Below, in pieces: positions 35,420-44,684 of a stretch of 64,000 nt of DNA (the first letter of the stretch is position 1; each line of letters starts with the position of its first letter). The position numbers were made by a program, and so were the translations under genes. The notes under the pieces are model-generated. The model saw only the letters and a list, made by a program, of their open reading frames with translations. It was not told where the DNA came from and did not search any database. This stretch comes from MED-G105 sp965263305 (GTDB taxonomy: Bacteria; Pseudomonadota; Alphaproteobacteria; Caulobacterales; Parvularculaceae): contig OZ253666.1 of NCBI GenBank assembly GCA_965263305.1, positions 3,162,001 to 3,226,000 of the forward strand. Reading direction: 5' to 3'.

Positions 35420-36199
35420 CTATGTCTTGGTCTTCGCTTCTTGCCAAAGGGCTTCCATTTCTTCGAGGCTCGCTTCCTCAGTGCTGCGATTGTCGCCCGC
35501 TAGGCGTTTTTCAATGTACTGAAATCGGTCGATAAATTTTTGGTTCGTCCGGCGCAACGCCGCTTCCGGATCCACTTTCAAATGGCGGGAGAGATTGGCG
35601 ATGACGAACAACAAATCGCCGAACTCATCTTCAATTGCATCGGCGGACTTCGTTTCTCGCGCTTCGACAAGTTCGGTGGTCTCTTCGGCGATCTTGTCGA
35701 GCACCGAGGCGGCGTCTTTCCAGTCAAAGCCAACGCGCGCGGCCCGTTTTTGCAACTTCACCGCGCGGGTGAGCGCGGGCAGGCCGACGGGCACGTCGTC
35801 TAACAATCCGGTGGCGCCGCGGGCTTGGCGCTCCATCGCCTTTTGTTCTTCCCACGCGATCGTTTGTTCGTCTGCGGAACGGGTATCACCCTTGTCGAAG
35901 ACATGGGGGTGCCGGCGGATCATTTTATCCGATACGGCGTTCGCGACATCTTCGAAATCGAAGGCGTTTTCTTCCCGCGCCATTTGGGCGTGGAACACGA
36001 CTTGGAATAGGAGATCGCCAAGTTCTGACTTTAAATCCTGCCGGTCGTCGCGTTCGATGGCGTCGGCCACTTCGTAGGCCTCTTCGATGGTATAGGGGGC
36101 GATGGTGCGATAGGTCTGTTCGAGATCCCATGGGCATCCGCTGCCGGGCGTTCTCAGCTGCGTCATAATCTCAATCAGTTTGTCCGCGCCCTGGCTCAT
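35420..36199 (-). CDS. mazG: Nucleoside triphosphate pyrophosphohydrolase MazG
   Basis: MazG hydrolyses nucleoside triphosphates to monophosphates and pyrophosphate, limiting ppGpp effects and damaged nucleotides. The 259-residue protein has two MazG domains: the first with GCPWDLEQTYRTIAPYTIEEAYEVADAI and ELGDLLFQVVFHAQMA, the second with EETTELVEARE and EDEFGDLLFVIANLSRH. The E-E-x-x-E and ExxD metal ligands are intact in both. Length is normal. It ends just beside the Rhs islet's right-hand repeat. Confidence 0.95.
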   Translation of the reverse strand: MSQGADKLIEIMTQLRTPGSGCPWDLEQTYRTIAPYTIEEAYEVADAIERDDRQDLKSELGDLLFQVVFHAQMAREENAFDFEDVANAVSDKMIRRHPHVFDKGDTRSADEQTIAWEEQKAMERQARGATGLLDDVPVGLPALTRAVKLQKRAARVGFDWKDAASVLDKIAEETTELVEARETKSADAIEDEFGDLLFVIANLSRHLKVDPEAALRRTNQKFIDRFQYIEKRLAGDNRSTEEASLEEMEALWQEAKTKT

Positions 36200-36363
36200 G
36201 GCTGCGCCCTCGTTTCGTTTGTTGCCTGCCCCGTCAGCCTAGGCGCGAGTCAGGCCGCGCATCAAGCAATCGCGGGTCGCACCGCCCGCCCGCGAAAAAA
36301 GCTGGCGCCGATTGCCTCCCATCGGTAATAGAAGCAGAAAATGCTCGAAGTAGGAGAAGAAAA

Positions 36364-37293
36364 ATGCCGATCCAGGAAGCAAAATTTATATGGCGGAACG
36401 GCGAAATGGTGCCTTGGGGTGAGGCGACGACCCATGTGATGACTCATGCCATCCACTATGGCACTGGGGTCTTCGAGGGCATGCGCGCCTATGAGACGCC
36501 CCATAAGGGCGCGGTGATCTTCCGCAACCGCGCCCATTTTGAGCGTTTCCACTTTTCGGCGAAGGTCTACAAAATCGATATCAAACCATCGGTCGATGAG
36601 TTGATGCAGATCACGAAGGATCTCCTTATCGCCAACGACTTGAAGGCCGCGTATATCCGGCCGATTGCCTATCTTGGCTATGGGGAAATGGGCCCGTCCT
36701 CCACTAATTGCGTGACCGATCTCGTTATCGCAGCCTTCCCTTGGGGGGCGTATCTTGGCGAGGAAGGGCTGAAGAACGGCATTGATGTCTGCATTTCAAG
36801 CTGGCGGCGCCTTGCCCCTGGAACGATGCCGGCGGGCGTGAAGGCCTCGGGCAACTATCTTTCCAGCCGCCTGATCTCCATGGAGGCTAAAGAGCGCGGT
36901 TTTGCAGAGGGCATCGGCCTTGCCCATGACGGCACGGTTTCAGAAGGCGCTGGCGAAAACCTTTTCGTGGTCCTTCGCGATCGGATCATTACGCCCCCGG
37001 CGGCGGCGTCTATCCTCTCTGGGATCACCCGGGACACGGCCATGACCCTCGCTCGGGAGCATGGCATTGACGTGGTGGAGCAGCCGATCCCCAGGGAGAT
37101 GCTGTACGCGGCCGACGAAATTTTCCTGACCGGGACCGCCGCTGAAGTGACGCCCGTAAAATCCGTTGACCGCATCACGGTTGGCGATGGCAAAACCCGC
37201 CCAATCACGCAGACGATCCAGAAGTCGTTCTTTGGTCTCTTTAGTGGTGAGACGGAAGACAAATGGGGATGGTTAGATCCAGTTGAGGGGTAG
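36364..37293 (+). CDS. ilvE: Branched-chain amino acid aminotransferase
   Basis: IlvE is a fold-IV PLP enzyme that interconverts branched-chain amino and keto acids. The 309-residue product has the class motifs HYGTGVFEGMRAYET, the PLP lysine in AGVKASGNYLSS, and the E-G-x-G-E-N-L-F segment (SEGAGENLFVV). The later FLTGTAAEVTPV is also standard. An AGGAG sits nine bases before the ATG. It converges on the MmyB-type regulator, five bases between stops. No linked ilv genes. Confidence 0.95.
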   Translation: MPIQEAKFIWRNGEMVPWGEATTHVMTHAIHYGTGVFEGMRAYETPHKGAVIFRNRAHFERFHFSAKVYKIDIKPSVDELMQITKDLLIANDLKAAYIRPIAYLGYGEMGPSSTNCVTDLVIAAFPWGAYLGEEGLKNGIDVCISSWRRLAPGTMPAGVKASGNYLSSRLISMEAKERGFAEGIGLAHDGTVSEGAGENLFVVLRDRIITPPAAASILSGITRDTAMTLAREHGIDVVEQPIPREMLYAADEIFLTGTAAEVTPVKSVDRITVGDGKTRPITQTIQKSFFGLFSGETEDKWGWLDPVEG

Positions 37294-37298
37294 GCTGA

Positions 37299-38213
37299 TC
37301 AATGTGCGCCGGTGAGTTTTAAGTCATCCCGTGCATTTGAAAAATACTGCCTAGTCGTTTGATCGGCCGGAAACATTAATTCGACTCTGATGTCCGACGC
37401 CATGACATCTTGAACGGTGCTAAAGGCGGCAATCGTCGTAATAAACGACGCGCGCATTGCTCCGAGTTGAAAAATTGTTGGGATAACCGCTTGGTCCTCG
37501 TTCGATTGCGCCAGCGCCGCCGCTTGGCCTCTCGAGGCGTCGTTCCCATCTTTGTTTCCTGCGGCGTTCAATCGCGGATGGGCCGCGAGCCGCTCGGCGC
37601 GCTGGGCCAGGGCGTCATTGCCGCCGAGTTGCGCGATTTCGGCGCGCAGGCGTTGCAGGGAAAGGACGGCGACCTCCGGCCAATTCAGCATCAGCGGTCC
37701 GTCGCCCAGCATAATCAGGATATCAATCATATTTAGCGCGCTGTCGCCGGCATTGCCCCCAATCGGTGCGGCGCCTGCCAGTTGCAAGAGCATCAACGCG
37801 CCTTGATTAGCGTTCAGAACATTCCACTCGCGGTCGATGGCGACGCCGGGTAACGGATCGTGGTTGGCGAGCATAGTCGCCACGGCGTCGCGCACGGGCG
37901 CGAGCGCGGGCGATTGGGCCGGTAAAGACGGGAAAACGGGCGCAAACCCGGCGGCGCGCAAAGCCTGGTTGGCGTTATCCTTCGGCATGGCAAGGGCCTC
38001 AGCGAGGCGCAGCACCATCTCGCGGCTCGGTTGCGAGCGCCCGGACTCTAAGAAACTCAAATGGCGCGCGGATATTTCGGCCGCGAGGCTAAGAGACAGC
38101 TGGCTGTGGCGGCGCAGGCATCGCCAGTGCTTTAGTATAGCGCCAAACGCGCCGGATTGGGCGGCGGCGGCTGTCATGATCGGTGAGGCGGGATCGGTCT
38201 GTGAAGCTGTCAT
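37299..38213 (-). CDS. XRE-family regulator with MmyB-type ligand domain
   Basis: The 304-residue product has an N-terminal helix-turn-helix (LSLAAEISARHLSFLESGRSQPSREMVLRLAEAL). The C-terminal MmyB-like PAS domain follows, with VAIDREWNVLNANQGALMLL. Members usually control a neighbouring enzyme or membrane protein. A perfect 15-base palindrome lies 35 bases upstream of its start, in the region shared with the divergent membrane-protein gene. The ligand is unknown. Confidence 0.88.
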   Translation of the reverse strand: MTASQTDPASPIMTAAAAQSGAFGAILKHWRCLRRHSQLSLSLAAEISARHLSFLESGRSQPSREMVLRLAEALAMPKDNANQALRAAGFAPVFPSLPAQSPALAPVRDAVATMLANHDPLPGVAIDREWNVLNANQGALMLLQLAGAAPIGGNAGDSALNMIDILIMLGDGPLMLNWPEVAVLSLQRLRAEIAQLGGNDALAQRAERLAAHPRLNAAGNKDGNDASRGQAAALAQSNEDQAVIPTIFQLGAMRASFITTIAAFSTVQDVMASDIRVELMFPADQTTRQYFSNARDDLKLTGAH

Positions 38214-38247
38214 GGGCTCATTATAGCAGAACGCCGTAGGAAAACGC

Positions 38248-38262
38248 TTACCTCAGAGGTAA
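38248..38262. promoter_or_regulatory. Palindromic operator TTACCTC-A-GAGGTAA
   Basis: Seven-base arms TTACCTC and GAGGTAA are perfectly inverted around a single A. The site lies 35 bases upstream of the MmyB-type regulator and 82 bases upstream of the divergent membrane-protein gene. Position and symmetry suit an autoregulatory operator. Confidence 0.65.
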
Positions 38263-38343
38263 TTGCCGTGGTCCGCCGGCTAGGCGGTATACTCGCGATA
38301 TCCGTCGAAAGCTGGTTTCGACCTGATTTGAAAGGAGCCTGTC

Positions 38344-38778
38344 ATGAGCCCCGCCACAGCTGCTAGATTAGTTCGCATCAATGCGATTGTGTTCTTTGGA
38401 ACCGCGTTAATTTTGGCGTCGAGTGCTTTTGCCGCCATCGATGGCCCATCGCGGCTGCTACATGATTTTTTGGATTTCCCGATTGATGGCGATTTCGCGT
38501 TCACGCCGGAGACGCGCTGGTTCGGCGCGATCGCCGGGGGCGTATTCGCGGGCCTCTGCGTGATGTTCCATCAAATCGTAGCACCCGCGATTGAAGACGG
38601 TGATGAGCGTGTACGCCGGGGCGCGATCCTAGGGATGTTTGTGTGGTTCCCCATCGACAGCCTGGGGTCGATCGCGGCAGGCGCGCCCGCGAACGCGGTT
38701 TTTAACATTGGTTTTTTAGCGGCGTTTTTGGCGCCCCTCGTGCTGGTCCGCCGAGAGCCCCAGACAGTGTCCGCATAA
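38344..38778 (+). CDS. Four-helix membrane protein, likely target of the MmyB-type regulator
   Basis: The 144-residue product has four hydrophobic segments (IVFFGTALILASSAFAAI, WFGAIAGGVFAGLCVMF, ILGMFVWFPIDSLGSIAAG, AVFNIGFLAAFLAPLVLV). AGGAGCC precedes the ATG. It resembles small uncharacterised integral membrane proteins and I assign no function. It is divergent from the XRE regulator with the palindromic operator between them, so it is probably regulated by it. Confidence 0.7.
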   Translation: MSPATAARLVRINAIVFFGTALILASSAFAAIDGPSRLLHDFLDFPIDGDFAFTPETRWFGAIAGGVFAGLCVMFHQIVAPAIEDGDERVRRGAILGMFVWFPIDSLGSIAAGAPANAVFNIGFLAAFLAPLVLVRREPQTVSA

Positions 38779-38797
38779 AAAAATGCGCGGCCAAGCT

Positions 38798-38825
38798 CGT
38801 TGAAAATCAACGGCCCAATTTGGGC
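38798..38825. terminator. Two adjacent hairpins between convergent genes
   Basis: CGTTGA-AAA-TCAACG (38798-38812) and GCCCAA-T-TTGGGC (38813-38825) are back-to-back perfect hairpins. They lie between the stop of the membrane-protein gene and the stop of the alkaline phosphatase gene, and probably act as a two-way terminator. Confidence 0.5.
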
Positions 38826-38831
38826 TCTTCG

Positions 38832-40397
38832 TTATTTCTTTTTCTTTGCGGCGCGCTTCCTTAGGGCGAGCGCGTCGTCGATTACATGAAAAATGTAATT
38901 CTGTTCCACGGTGCCGCCGAAAAGATAAGCGCGCGGACCATCAGCGTATATCGTCACATCTTGCCCGCCATGGCTTTCTGACCGCGATGGGATGAGCGCC
39001 TGTTGTCGATAGGCTTTGTCCGTCGTTTCTTCTAGCCTCGGTGCGGGGCGCTTACCGTCTTCCGTCAATCCGACCAAGACAGAACCGGGCCCATTTGCAT
39101 AGGCGAGGGTGGTATAGGGCTTTCCATCGGCGGCGAGGGCATATCCTTGATCATTGGTCGGACCGCCAAACGCGCTCGTCGCAAGGCCCAAAATGGGGTT
39201 GCCCTTTTTGGGGTATCCGGCAAAGGAAATTGTATGGCCATGGTCCGCCGTGGCGATAATCAATGTATCGCGGCTTGATGTTTTCTGTTTCGCAACGCGC
39301 ACCGCCTCGGAGAACATCTGCGCGTCGTGTAAGGCCTGACGTGCATAGCCGCCATGGTGGGCATGATCGACGCGACCTGCTTCGACGACAAGCACAAAGC
39401 CTTCTTTATTTTGAGATAATATATCGATCGCCTTTGCCGTCATTTCCGCCAGAGATGGTTCCCCAGCGCCGTCGTCGGCGCGATCCAATTCATATTGCAT
39501 GTGGGAGCGCTCGAAGAGCCCAAGCACATGCGGCGTGTCCGCAGGATCAATGGCGTCGAAACTCTCTTTGTTCCAGACATAGTGGTGATGATTGGATTTT
39601 TTTGTCCATTCTTCGGCAAGGTTACGGCGATCTCGCCGACCGCCTTTTTTGTCAGGATACTCCGGGTCTTTCACATTACTAGGGAGAAAGTTTGTGCGCC
39701 CGCCTCCCATGGCTACTTCTAATCCGTCTCCATAGGGAAAATCGATGAGCTGACTTGCGATATCGCGGCATCCGCTGGCGATGGCTTTTCCTGGTAGATT
39801 TGTGTCGCTTTCCCAATTTCGGCTGGGGGTATGAGCGTAGGTCGCCGCCGGTGTCGCATGGGTCAGACGGGCGGTGGAGACCACGCCGGTGGATAACCCG
39901 ATTTCTTCTGCATACTCTATAAAGGTCGGCGCGGTTGCGGCGAGGCTGGAGGCGCAATCATTCGGCTGCGCAGCATCGCTAACGGAGATCATGCCGATTT
40001 TGGTTTTCACGCCGGTTGTGATCGCGGACATGGTGCCAGCGCTGTCCGGCGTTTGGGCGTTTGTGTTGTAGGTTTTCGCCAGCGCGATATGGGGGAACTG
40101 TTCGAATGAAAGATAGTTCTCTTCACCTTCTTCGCCTCTGGATTGACCATCGTAGATGCGCGCGGCGGTTACTGTCGTCGGGTCCATCCCGTCCGCCACA
40201 AAGAGGATGACGTTTTTTGCGCGTTTGGTATTCGGCTTTACCGCCCGCCGCGCCGTCAGAGTATTTTGCCCGTCAACAAAGAACCGATCGCTCTGCGGCG
40301 ACGCTAATGGCGCGCTGGTGGGGGGCGTCGTCTGGGCGCTCGCCATCGTGCCGAATGCGGTGGCGGCGCAAAGCAAAAGAGAACGGAACGAAATCAT
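38832..40397 (-). CDS. Exported alkaline phosphatase
   Basis: The 521-residue product begins at ATG 40397 with a signal peptide ending TMASAQ. It is a PhoA-type metalloenzyme: VILFVADGMDPTTVTAARIYDG contributes the first metal Asp, and the nucleophilic serine is in QTPDSAGTMSAITTG. The later EAGRVDHAHHGGYARQALHD and IATADHGHTISF carry the other metal ligands. It releases phosphate from organic esters in the periplasm. I see no clear Pho box upstream. Confidence 0.93.
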   Translation of the reverse strand: MISFRSLLLCAATAFGTMASAQTTPPTSAPLASPQSDRFFVDGQNTLTARRAVKPNTKRAKNVILFVADGMDPTTVTAARIYDGQSRGEEGEENYLSFEQFPHIALAKTYNTNAQTPDSAGTMSAITTGVKTKIGMISVSDAAQPNDCASSLAATAPTFIEYAEEIGLSTGVVSTARLTHATPAATYAHTPSRNWESDTNLPGKAIASGCRDIASQLIDFPYGDGLEVAMGGGRTNFLPSNVKDPEYPDKKGGRRDRRNLAEEWTKKSNHHHYVWNKESFDAIDPADTPHVLGLFERSHMQYELDRADDGAGEPSLAEMTAKAIDILSQNKEGFVLVVEAGRVDHAHHGGYARQALHDAQMFSEAVRVAKQKTSSRDTLIIATADHGHTISFAGYPKKGNPILGLATSAFGGPTNDQGYALAADGKPYTTLAYANGPGSVLVGLTEDGKRPAPRLEETTDKAYRQQALIPSRSESHGGQDVTIYADGPRAYLFGGTVEQNYIFHVIDDALALRKRAAKKKK

Positions 40398-40497
40398 CAA
40401 TAGTTTCCCAAGTTGTTGTACCCAATTGAAAATAGCCCGCTAAGACGGGTCAATTTATCAAAATGGGGTGCACGCCTGTTTTGGCGCAACGCAAATA

Positions 40498-40536
40498 AAC
40501 TGTCATTGACCGTCTTAACGATGGTCAATGACAGTT
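40498..40536. terminator. Perfect 14-bp inverted repeat between S9 peptidase and phosphatase genes
   Basis: AACTGTCATTGACC (40498-40511) is exactly inverted at 40523-40536 around an 11-base loop. It begins 40 bases after the S9 peptidase stop on the reverse strand and is followed there by TTTATTT, so it fits a terminator. It also lies about 100 bases upstream of the phosphatase start, and the arms contain CTGTCAT, the PhoB half-site, but inverted rather than directly repeated. Confidence 0.6.
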
Positions 40537-40576
40537 GTGATACAATCAGGAGGAAATAGGTTTCGCGCCGAAGGGC

Positions 40577-42727
40577 TTACTCGCTTGCGTTGCCCGTGCT
40601 CGCTGTCGGTCCATCATCCCGGTAGCGGGCGAACCAGGCCAGAATATTATCCACCTTGGCGATGAGATTGGAGGGGCGTCGGGCGATAGAGTGGGAAGCG
40701 TCCGGAATCCGGACCATCACCGTGTCGACCTCGCGTAATTGCAAAGCTTGGTAATATTGCTCCGTTTCAGAGATCGGCGTGCGGTAATCAGCCTCCCCGG
40801 TGATGAGCATGGTGGGGGTTGTCACATTCCCGACGAGGGAGAGGGGAGAGCGTTTCCAATATGCGGCCTGATCTTCCCAGGGCAGTTTTCCGAACCAGTA
40901 TTTATAGAAGAATGGATACCCATCGGCGGTGAGGGCGAAACTCGTCCAGTTGATCACGGGCTTTTGGACCGCCGCCGCCTTGAAACGATCGGTTTTACCG
41001 ACGATCCATGCGGTCAATACGCCCCCGCCGGAACCGCCCGTAACAAAGAGTTGGTTTTCATCGACGAAGCCTTTGGCGATTGCGGCGTCGACACCAGAGA
41101 CAAGGTCATCGTAGTCGTTACCGGGATAGGCATGGTGGATGAGATTGGCGAACTCCTTGCCGTAGCTCGTCGAGCCGCGTGGGTTGGTATACAGAACAGC
41201 GTAGCCGGCGGCGGCATAGAGCTGTACCTCAGCGGAGAAATGGGGGCCGTAAGCGGCGAATGGGCCTCCGTGAATTTCCAGAATGAGGGGGTATTTTTTA
41301 CCCTCTTCGAAGCCCGGCGGCTTGACGAGCCAGCCCTCCACATCGCGGCCATCGGCTGAGGATTTCCACGTTAAACGCTCAACCTCGCCGAGGGTGCGAT
41401 GGGGCAATAAATCGTCGTTCAATCGGGTTAACCGGGTGGCTGTCCCGTTTGCGGGCAGGGCGGCGACATCCGCCGGCCGGTCAGCGCGGCCTGAAGAATA
41501 GGCGATGTCGCCCTTCGTATTCACGGAAAATCCGCCGCTTGTGTAAGGCCGGCCGATAGAAACGCCGCTGACATCGCGCACCAACCTGGTCATCTCGCCG
41601 TCGATCGGGACACGCGCGAGAAAGGTGCGACCAGAATCGTCGAACTGCGCGACAAGAGCGTTATTGTCAGCCCACTGAAATGTCGAAATCGATCGATCAA
41701 GGTTCGCCGTTAGAGCTTTGCCGCCCGACCCGTCGCGATTCATCACATAGAGGCGCGTATTGTGATAGCCCAACAACTCGTCATCGAAGCCGAGATACGC
41801 AATGCGTTTGCCATCGGGTGAATAGCGAGGTTGCGAATCTGGCCCTTTACGGGTGGTGAGTTTTTGCAAAGATCGATCAGCAAGCGTTAGTTCCCATACT
41901 TCGCTCTCAGATGGTTCAAGGGCCCAGCCCTCGTTTCGGTTCGCTGAAAGTAAGATCGATTTACCATCCGGCGCCCAGGAGACGCCGCCGCCATGGTTGA
42001 AATCGCCCTCGGTCCATTGAACCGGGGTGCCGCCGTCGGCGGGCGCGGTGAAGACATGGGTAAAGCCGGTGCGCGCGTACCCTGCGCCGTCACTGCGGTA
42101 GCCAACCTGATCGATCACCGTGACGGGTTTTGCCCATGTTGCGCCTTTTGGTTGAGCCGGCGGCGTCGCCAGGGGCTTTGCTTTTTTCTCGACAAACATG
42201 GTGAAGGCGATTTGAGCGCCATCTGGCGACCAGGCGATGGCGCCGGGCGCTTCTTGTAGGTTGGTGATGAGCGCCGTTTGGCCGGTATCCATCCACCGTA
42301 CAAAGAGTTGTGGTTTGCCGCCCTCAATGGACGAGACATAAGCGATGCGATCGCCGGTGGGCGACCAGCGGGGGCTCGCGTAACTGGCTTTGCCAGAAAG
42401 GAGCGGGCGATGATTTTTGCCGTCAATATCGACCATCCAAAGATTGGAACGGGCGGTGTCGGTCATAATATCCATACTGCGACGGGCGTAGATGACTGTT
42501 TTGCCGTCGGGCGAGATTTGAGGGTCGGCGGCGATCTCCAGATTAAAGACATCAAGATTTTTGAAGACCGCCGCAGAGCTTTCTTCATGGTGGCCGGCGA
42601 CCGCCGGGCTCGGCGCTGTTGCAAGGCCGGCTAGTAACATCAGCCCGCTTAGAACTCCGGTCAGGGTTGTCTTGCGGGCGCTGGCGCTGGCGATGAGATG
42701 GACGGTGGTCGGGAGCGTCTTTGTCAT
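40577..42727 (-). CDS. S9-family prolyl oligopeptidase / acylaminoacyl-peptidase-like exported enzyme
   Basis: The ATG at 42727 follows GGAGACCC, giving 716 residues with a signal peptide ending SPAVAG. Residues 60-400 form a TolB-like beta-propeller (DPQISPDGKTVIYARR, SPRWSPTGDRIAYVSS, QPRYSPDGKRIAYLGF). The alpha/beta-hydrolase domain follows, with the HGGPFAAYG oxyanion region, the nucleophile in VTGGSGGGVLTAW, the acid in TGEADYRTP and the His in DASHSIARR. It cleaves short peptides in the periplasm. It stands alone, with a terminator-like repeat after it. Confidence 0.92.
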   Translation of the reverse strand: MTKTLPTTVHLIASASARKTTLTGVLSGLMLLAGLATAPSPAVAGHHEESSAAVFKNLDVFNLEIAADPQISPDGKTVIYARRSMDIMTDTARSNLWMVDIDGKNHRPLLSGKASYASPRWSPTGDRIAYVSSIEGGKPQLFVRWMDTGQTALITNLQEAPGAIAWSPDGAQIAFTMFVEKKAKPLATPPAQPKGATWAKPVTVIDQVGYRSDGAGYARTGFTHVFTAPADGGTPVQWTEGDFNHGGGVSWAPDGKSILLSANRNEGWALEPSESEVWELTLADRSLQKLTTRKGPDSQPRYSPDGKRIAYLGFDDELLGYHNTRLYVMNRDGSGGKALTANLDRSISTFQWADNNALVAQFDDSGRTFLARVPIDGEMTRLVRDVSGVSIGRPYTSGGFSVNTKGDIAYSSGRADRPADVAALPANGTATRLTRLNDDLLPHRTLGEVERLTWKSSADGRDVEGWLVKPPGFEEGKKYPLILEIHGGPFAAYGPHFSAEVQLYAAAGYAVLYTNPRGSTSYGKEFANLIHHAYPGNDYDDLVSGVDAAIAKGFVDENQLFVTGGSGGGVLTAWIVGKTDRFKAAAVQKPVINWTSFALTADGYPFFYKYWFGKLPWEDQAAYWKRSPLSLVGNVTTPTMLITGEADYRTPISETEQYYQALQLREVDTVMVRIPDASHSIARRPSNLIAKVDNILAWFARYRDDGPTASTGNASE

Positions 42728-42824
42728 GAGGGTCTCCAATTGAGGATGGCGCGCATTTGCGACGTCTAAAGCTGCGCGAACCTATCGCGCTTAGGTCGAC
42801 AACGAAAGGTAAAACGGGACCGGC

Positions 42825-44273
42825 CTATGGAGTTGGCGCTTCAAAACCGCTCGATTGAAGGCCATTTTCGATTACGTTTTCGGGGTTTTTAAGCGCCCCC
42901 GCGATGAGGCGCTCAATGAAATCCGCCGGATCGCGACCCGCAGACTCGCGGACAACTTGCGCATAGGTCTCGCCGTTCCACGACGCGCCATCTCGCACGC
43001 GATAAAGAAACGTTTTCCAAAGCGCGAAAAGATCATCGCCGCTTGCTGTCTGTGAAGCGGCATCGGCTGCAAGATGAGCAATGAGCCCACAATCGCCAAT
43101 ACCCCGAGAAGAGGTTTGGTCACGGCCGCTCTTTAACGAGCCCGTGTGCAATGCCTCCGCGCATTGTGCTTTAGCGGTCGCCAACCGGTTCGCGAGGAAG
43201 GATGCTGGCGCGGCATTCAGATCTTTGAGAGCCAGATAGGCAAATGCATCCGCTGCGCCTTCGTGGATCCAATTTTCCGCTTCATCGAATGCGATGGCGG
43301 TGCGTTTTTGGTAAAGGGTCGCCATCTCACGGGTGACAAACCACGCCAAGGAAAAACTCAACTCATTGTCGGCGTTGGATATGTCAGGGTTATTGCCCTC
43401 GATACCCAGGAAAACCTGATTTTGCAGGGTGCTGGCGCTAACAATGGGGCCGTGAGTTACGCTTGTTGGCGTAAACGAGACAAACAAGGTCGGCTTTTCT
43501 TTAAGGCGGCCAAGCCGTGTACTGAAGTAAGCTAGAAGGCGGGGTGCCAGTGCATCTAGCTTAGCGGAAAGGTCGCCGGGCAGGGTTTTATCGGTCACAG
43601 AGATATAACGGCGATGATCAACGATCGCCCCGTCACCAATATAAATTGTCGCGCCGTCGCCTTTGTCGACAAATGATAACGCACCTTGAACAACTTGCCC
43701 CCGCAGCACCATCGTGTGATCAGGGCTGGTATTAATCGTCATGCGCCATTGGGCGTCGTCCCCGTCGGTGGTTTTTGGGCATGTCTCGCCGCAGGCCCGA
43801 AGGAACGCCGAATCAAAAAGAAAGCCGCCATCACCAAAACGCGTGAAGGGCAAGGTGCCTTTCTGATCGGCGTTGATCGCCATGGGGATGATAACAGAGA
43901 CGTTGGTGAAGGTCTTGCCGTTTTTTCGGCGAATGACCTCCCGATTGTCTACGAAGGCAAATTCAAAACCATCGTCCACTAAGCGCCATGGAGTTGATCG
44001 TTCGCCCGTCGACGAACGATTAAGCACCAGTCGCTCTGACGGCTTTGCGAGCGTAAAATCGGCACGCCACTGATCAATCGACCCTTCGTCACCATAAGGG
44101 GACAAGGTCGTATGGGCGGCCTCAGCATCCAAGGGCGCCCCAATCTGGGACTGAACAGCGCCCGCCGCGCTGGTCGCCGAATTAGTTGGGCATACGACGA
44201 GGCCAGCCAATAAGCTGGCGATGATTGTTAAAAATGTACGAAGAGAAGGGGTCTTTGAAGAATCGGACAGCAT
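42825..44273 (-). CDS. Exported protein with degenerate zincin-like domain
   Basis: From ATG 44273 the product has 482 residues and a hydrophobic N-terminal segment (TFLTIIASLLAGLVVCP). The first half is beta-rich and unrecognised. From about residue 260 it resembles gluzincin peptidases: FVTREMATLYQ stands where HExxH would be, and ENWIHEGAADAFAYLAL resembles the downstream ENxxxEG helix. The zinc-binding histidines are replaced, so it should not be an active metallopeptidase. Its task may be binding. A longer frame to 44351 adds nothing conserved. Confidence 0.55.
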   Translation of the reverse strand: MLSDSSKTPSLRTFLTIIASLLAGLVVCPTNSATSAAGAVQSQIGAPLDAEAAHTTLSPYGDEGSIDQWRADFTLAKPSERLVLNRSSTGERSTPWRLVDDGFEFAFVDNREVIRRKNGKTFTNVSVIIPMAINADQKGTLPFTRFGDGGFLFDSAFLRACGETCPKTTDGDDAQWRMTINTSPDHTMVLRGQVVQGALSFVDKGDGATIYIGDGAIVDHRRYISVTDKTLPGDLSAKLDALAPRLLAYFSTRLGRLKEKPTLFVSFTPTSVTHGPIVSASTLQNQVFLGIEGNNPDISNADNELSFSLAWFVTREMATLYQKRTAIAFDEAENWIHEGAADAFAYLALKDLNAAPASFLANRLATAKAQCAEALHTGSLKSGRDQTSSRGIGDCGLIAHLAADAASQTASGDDLFALWKTFLYRVRDGASWNGETYAQVVRESAGRDPADFIERLIAGALKNPENVIENGLQSSGFEAPTP

Positions 44274-44684
44274 GGTTTTTCCGGGCGTGGAAGGAGGGGC
44301 GGAGGGCGCCGAGAGACGACACACAGAACAATGAAACTGTGGTCTCGGCAAGGTTTTTTCGGGGGTTATTCGTCATTTTTATGGAACGCGAAATCAACAT
44401 TTCGGGCGGTGGGGGAACGCTTTTCTTTTGGAATATTTTCGACAGACAGAAAAAAAATTGCTGGTGGTTGAACCCATCGCGACCTTGAAACGTCAAAGGG
44501 TCATAAGCGGCGAGGATCATAAGTCGCCCCGGCGAAAGCGGTTCCCTTCCTACGCAATCGTCTCTTTTTGATCCCGCCGCTTAGCCCTATGGAACTCAAT
44601 GGCAGGCGTATTCTGTCGTTGTGCGCGGCGGCCTGCGTTTTCCTCCCTCTCTCGTGGATGGGTCGTCGCGCGTCCATATGACCG
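44274..44684. other. Intergenic region, no gene seen
   Basis: This 411-base stretch holds the upstream region of the zincin-like gene and the downstream region of the hexapeptide-repeat gene, both on the reverse strand. Open frames here are short and composition-driven. No repeat or hairpin stands out. Confidence 0.4.
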
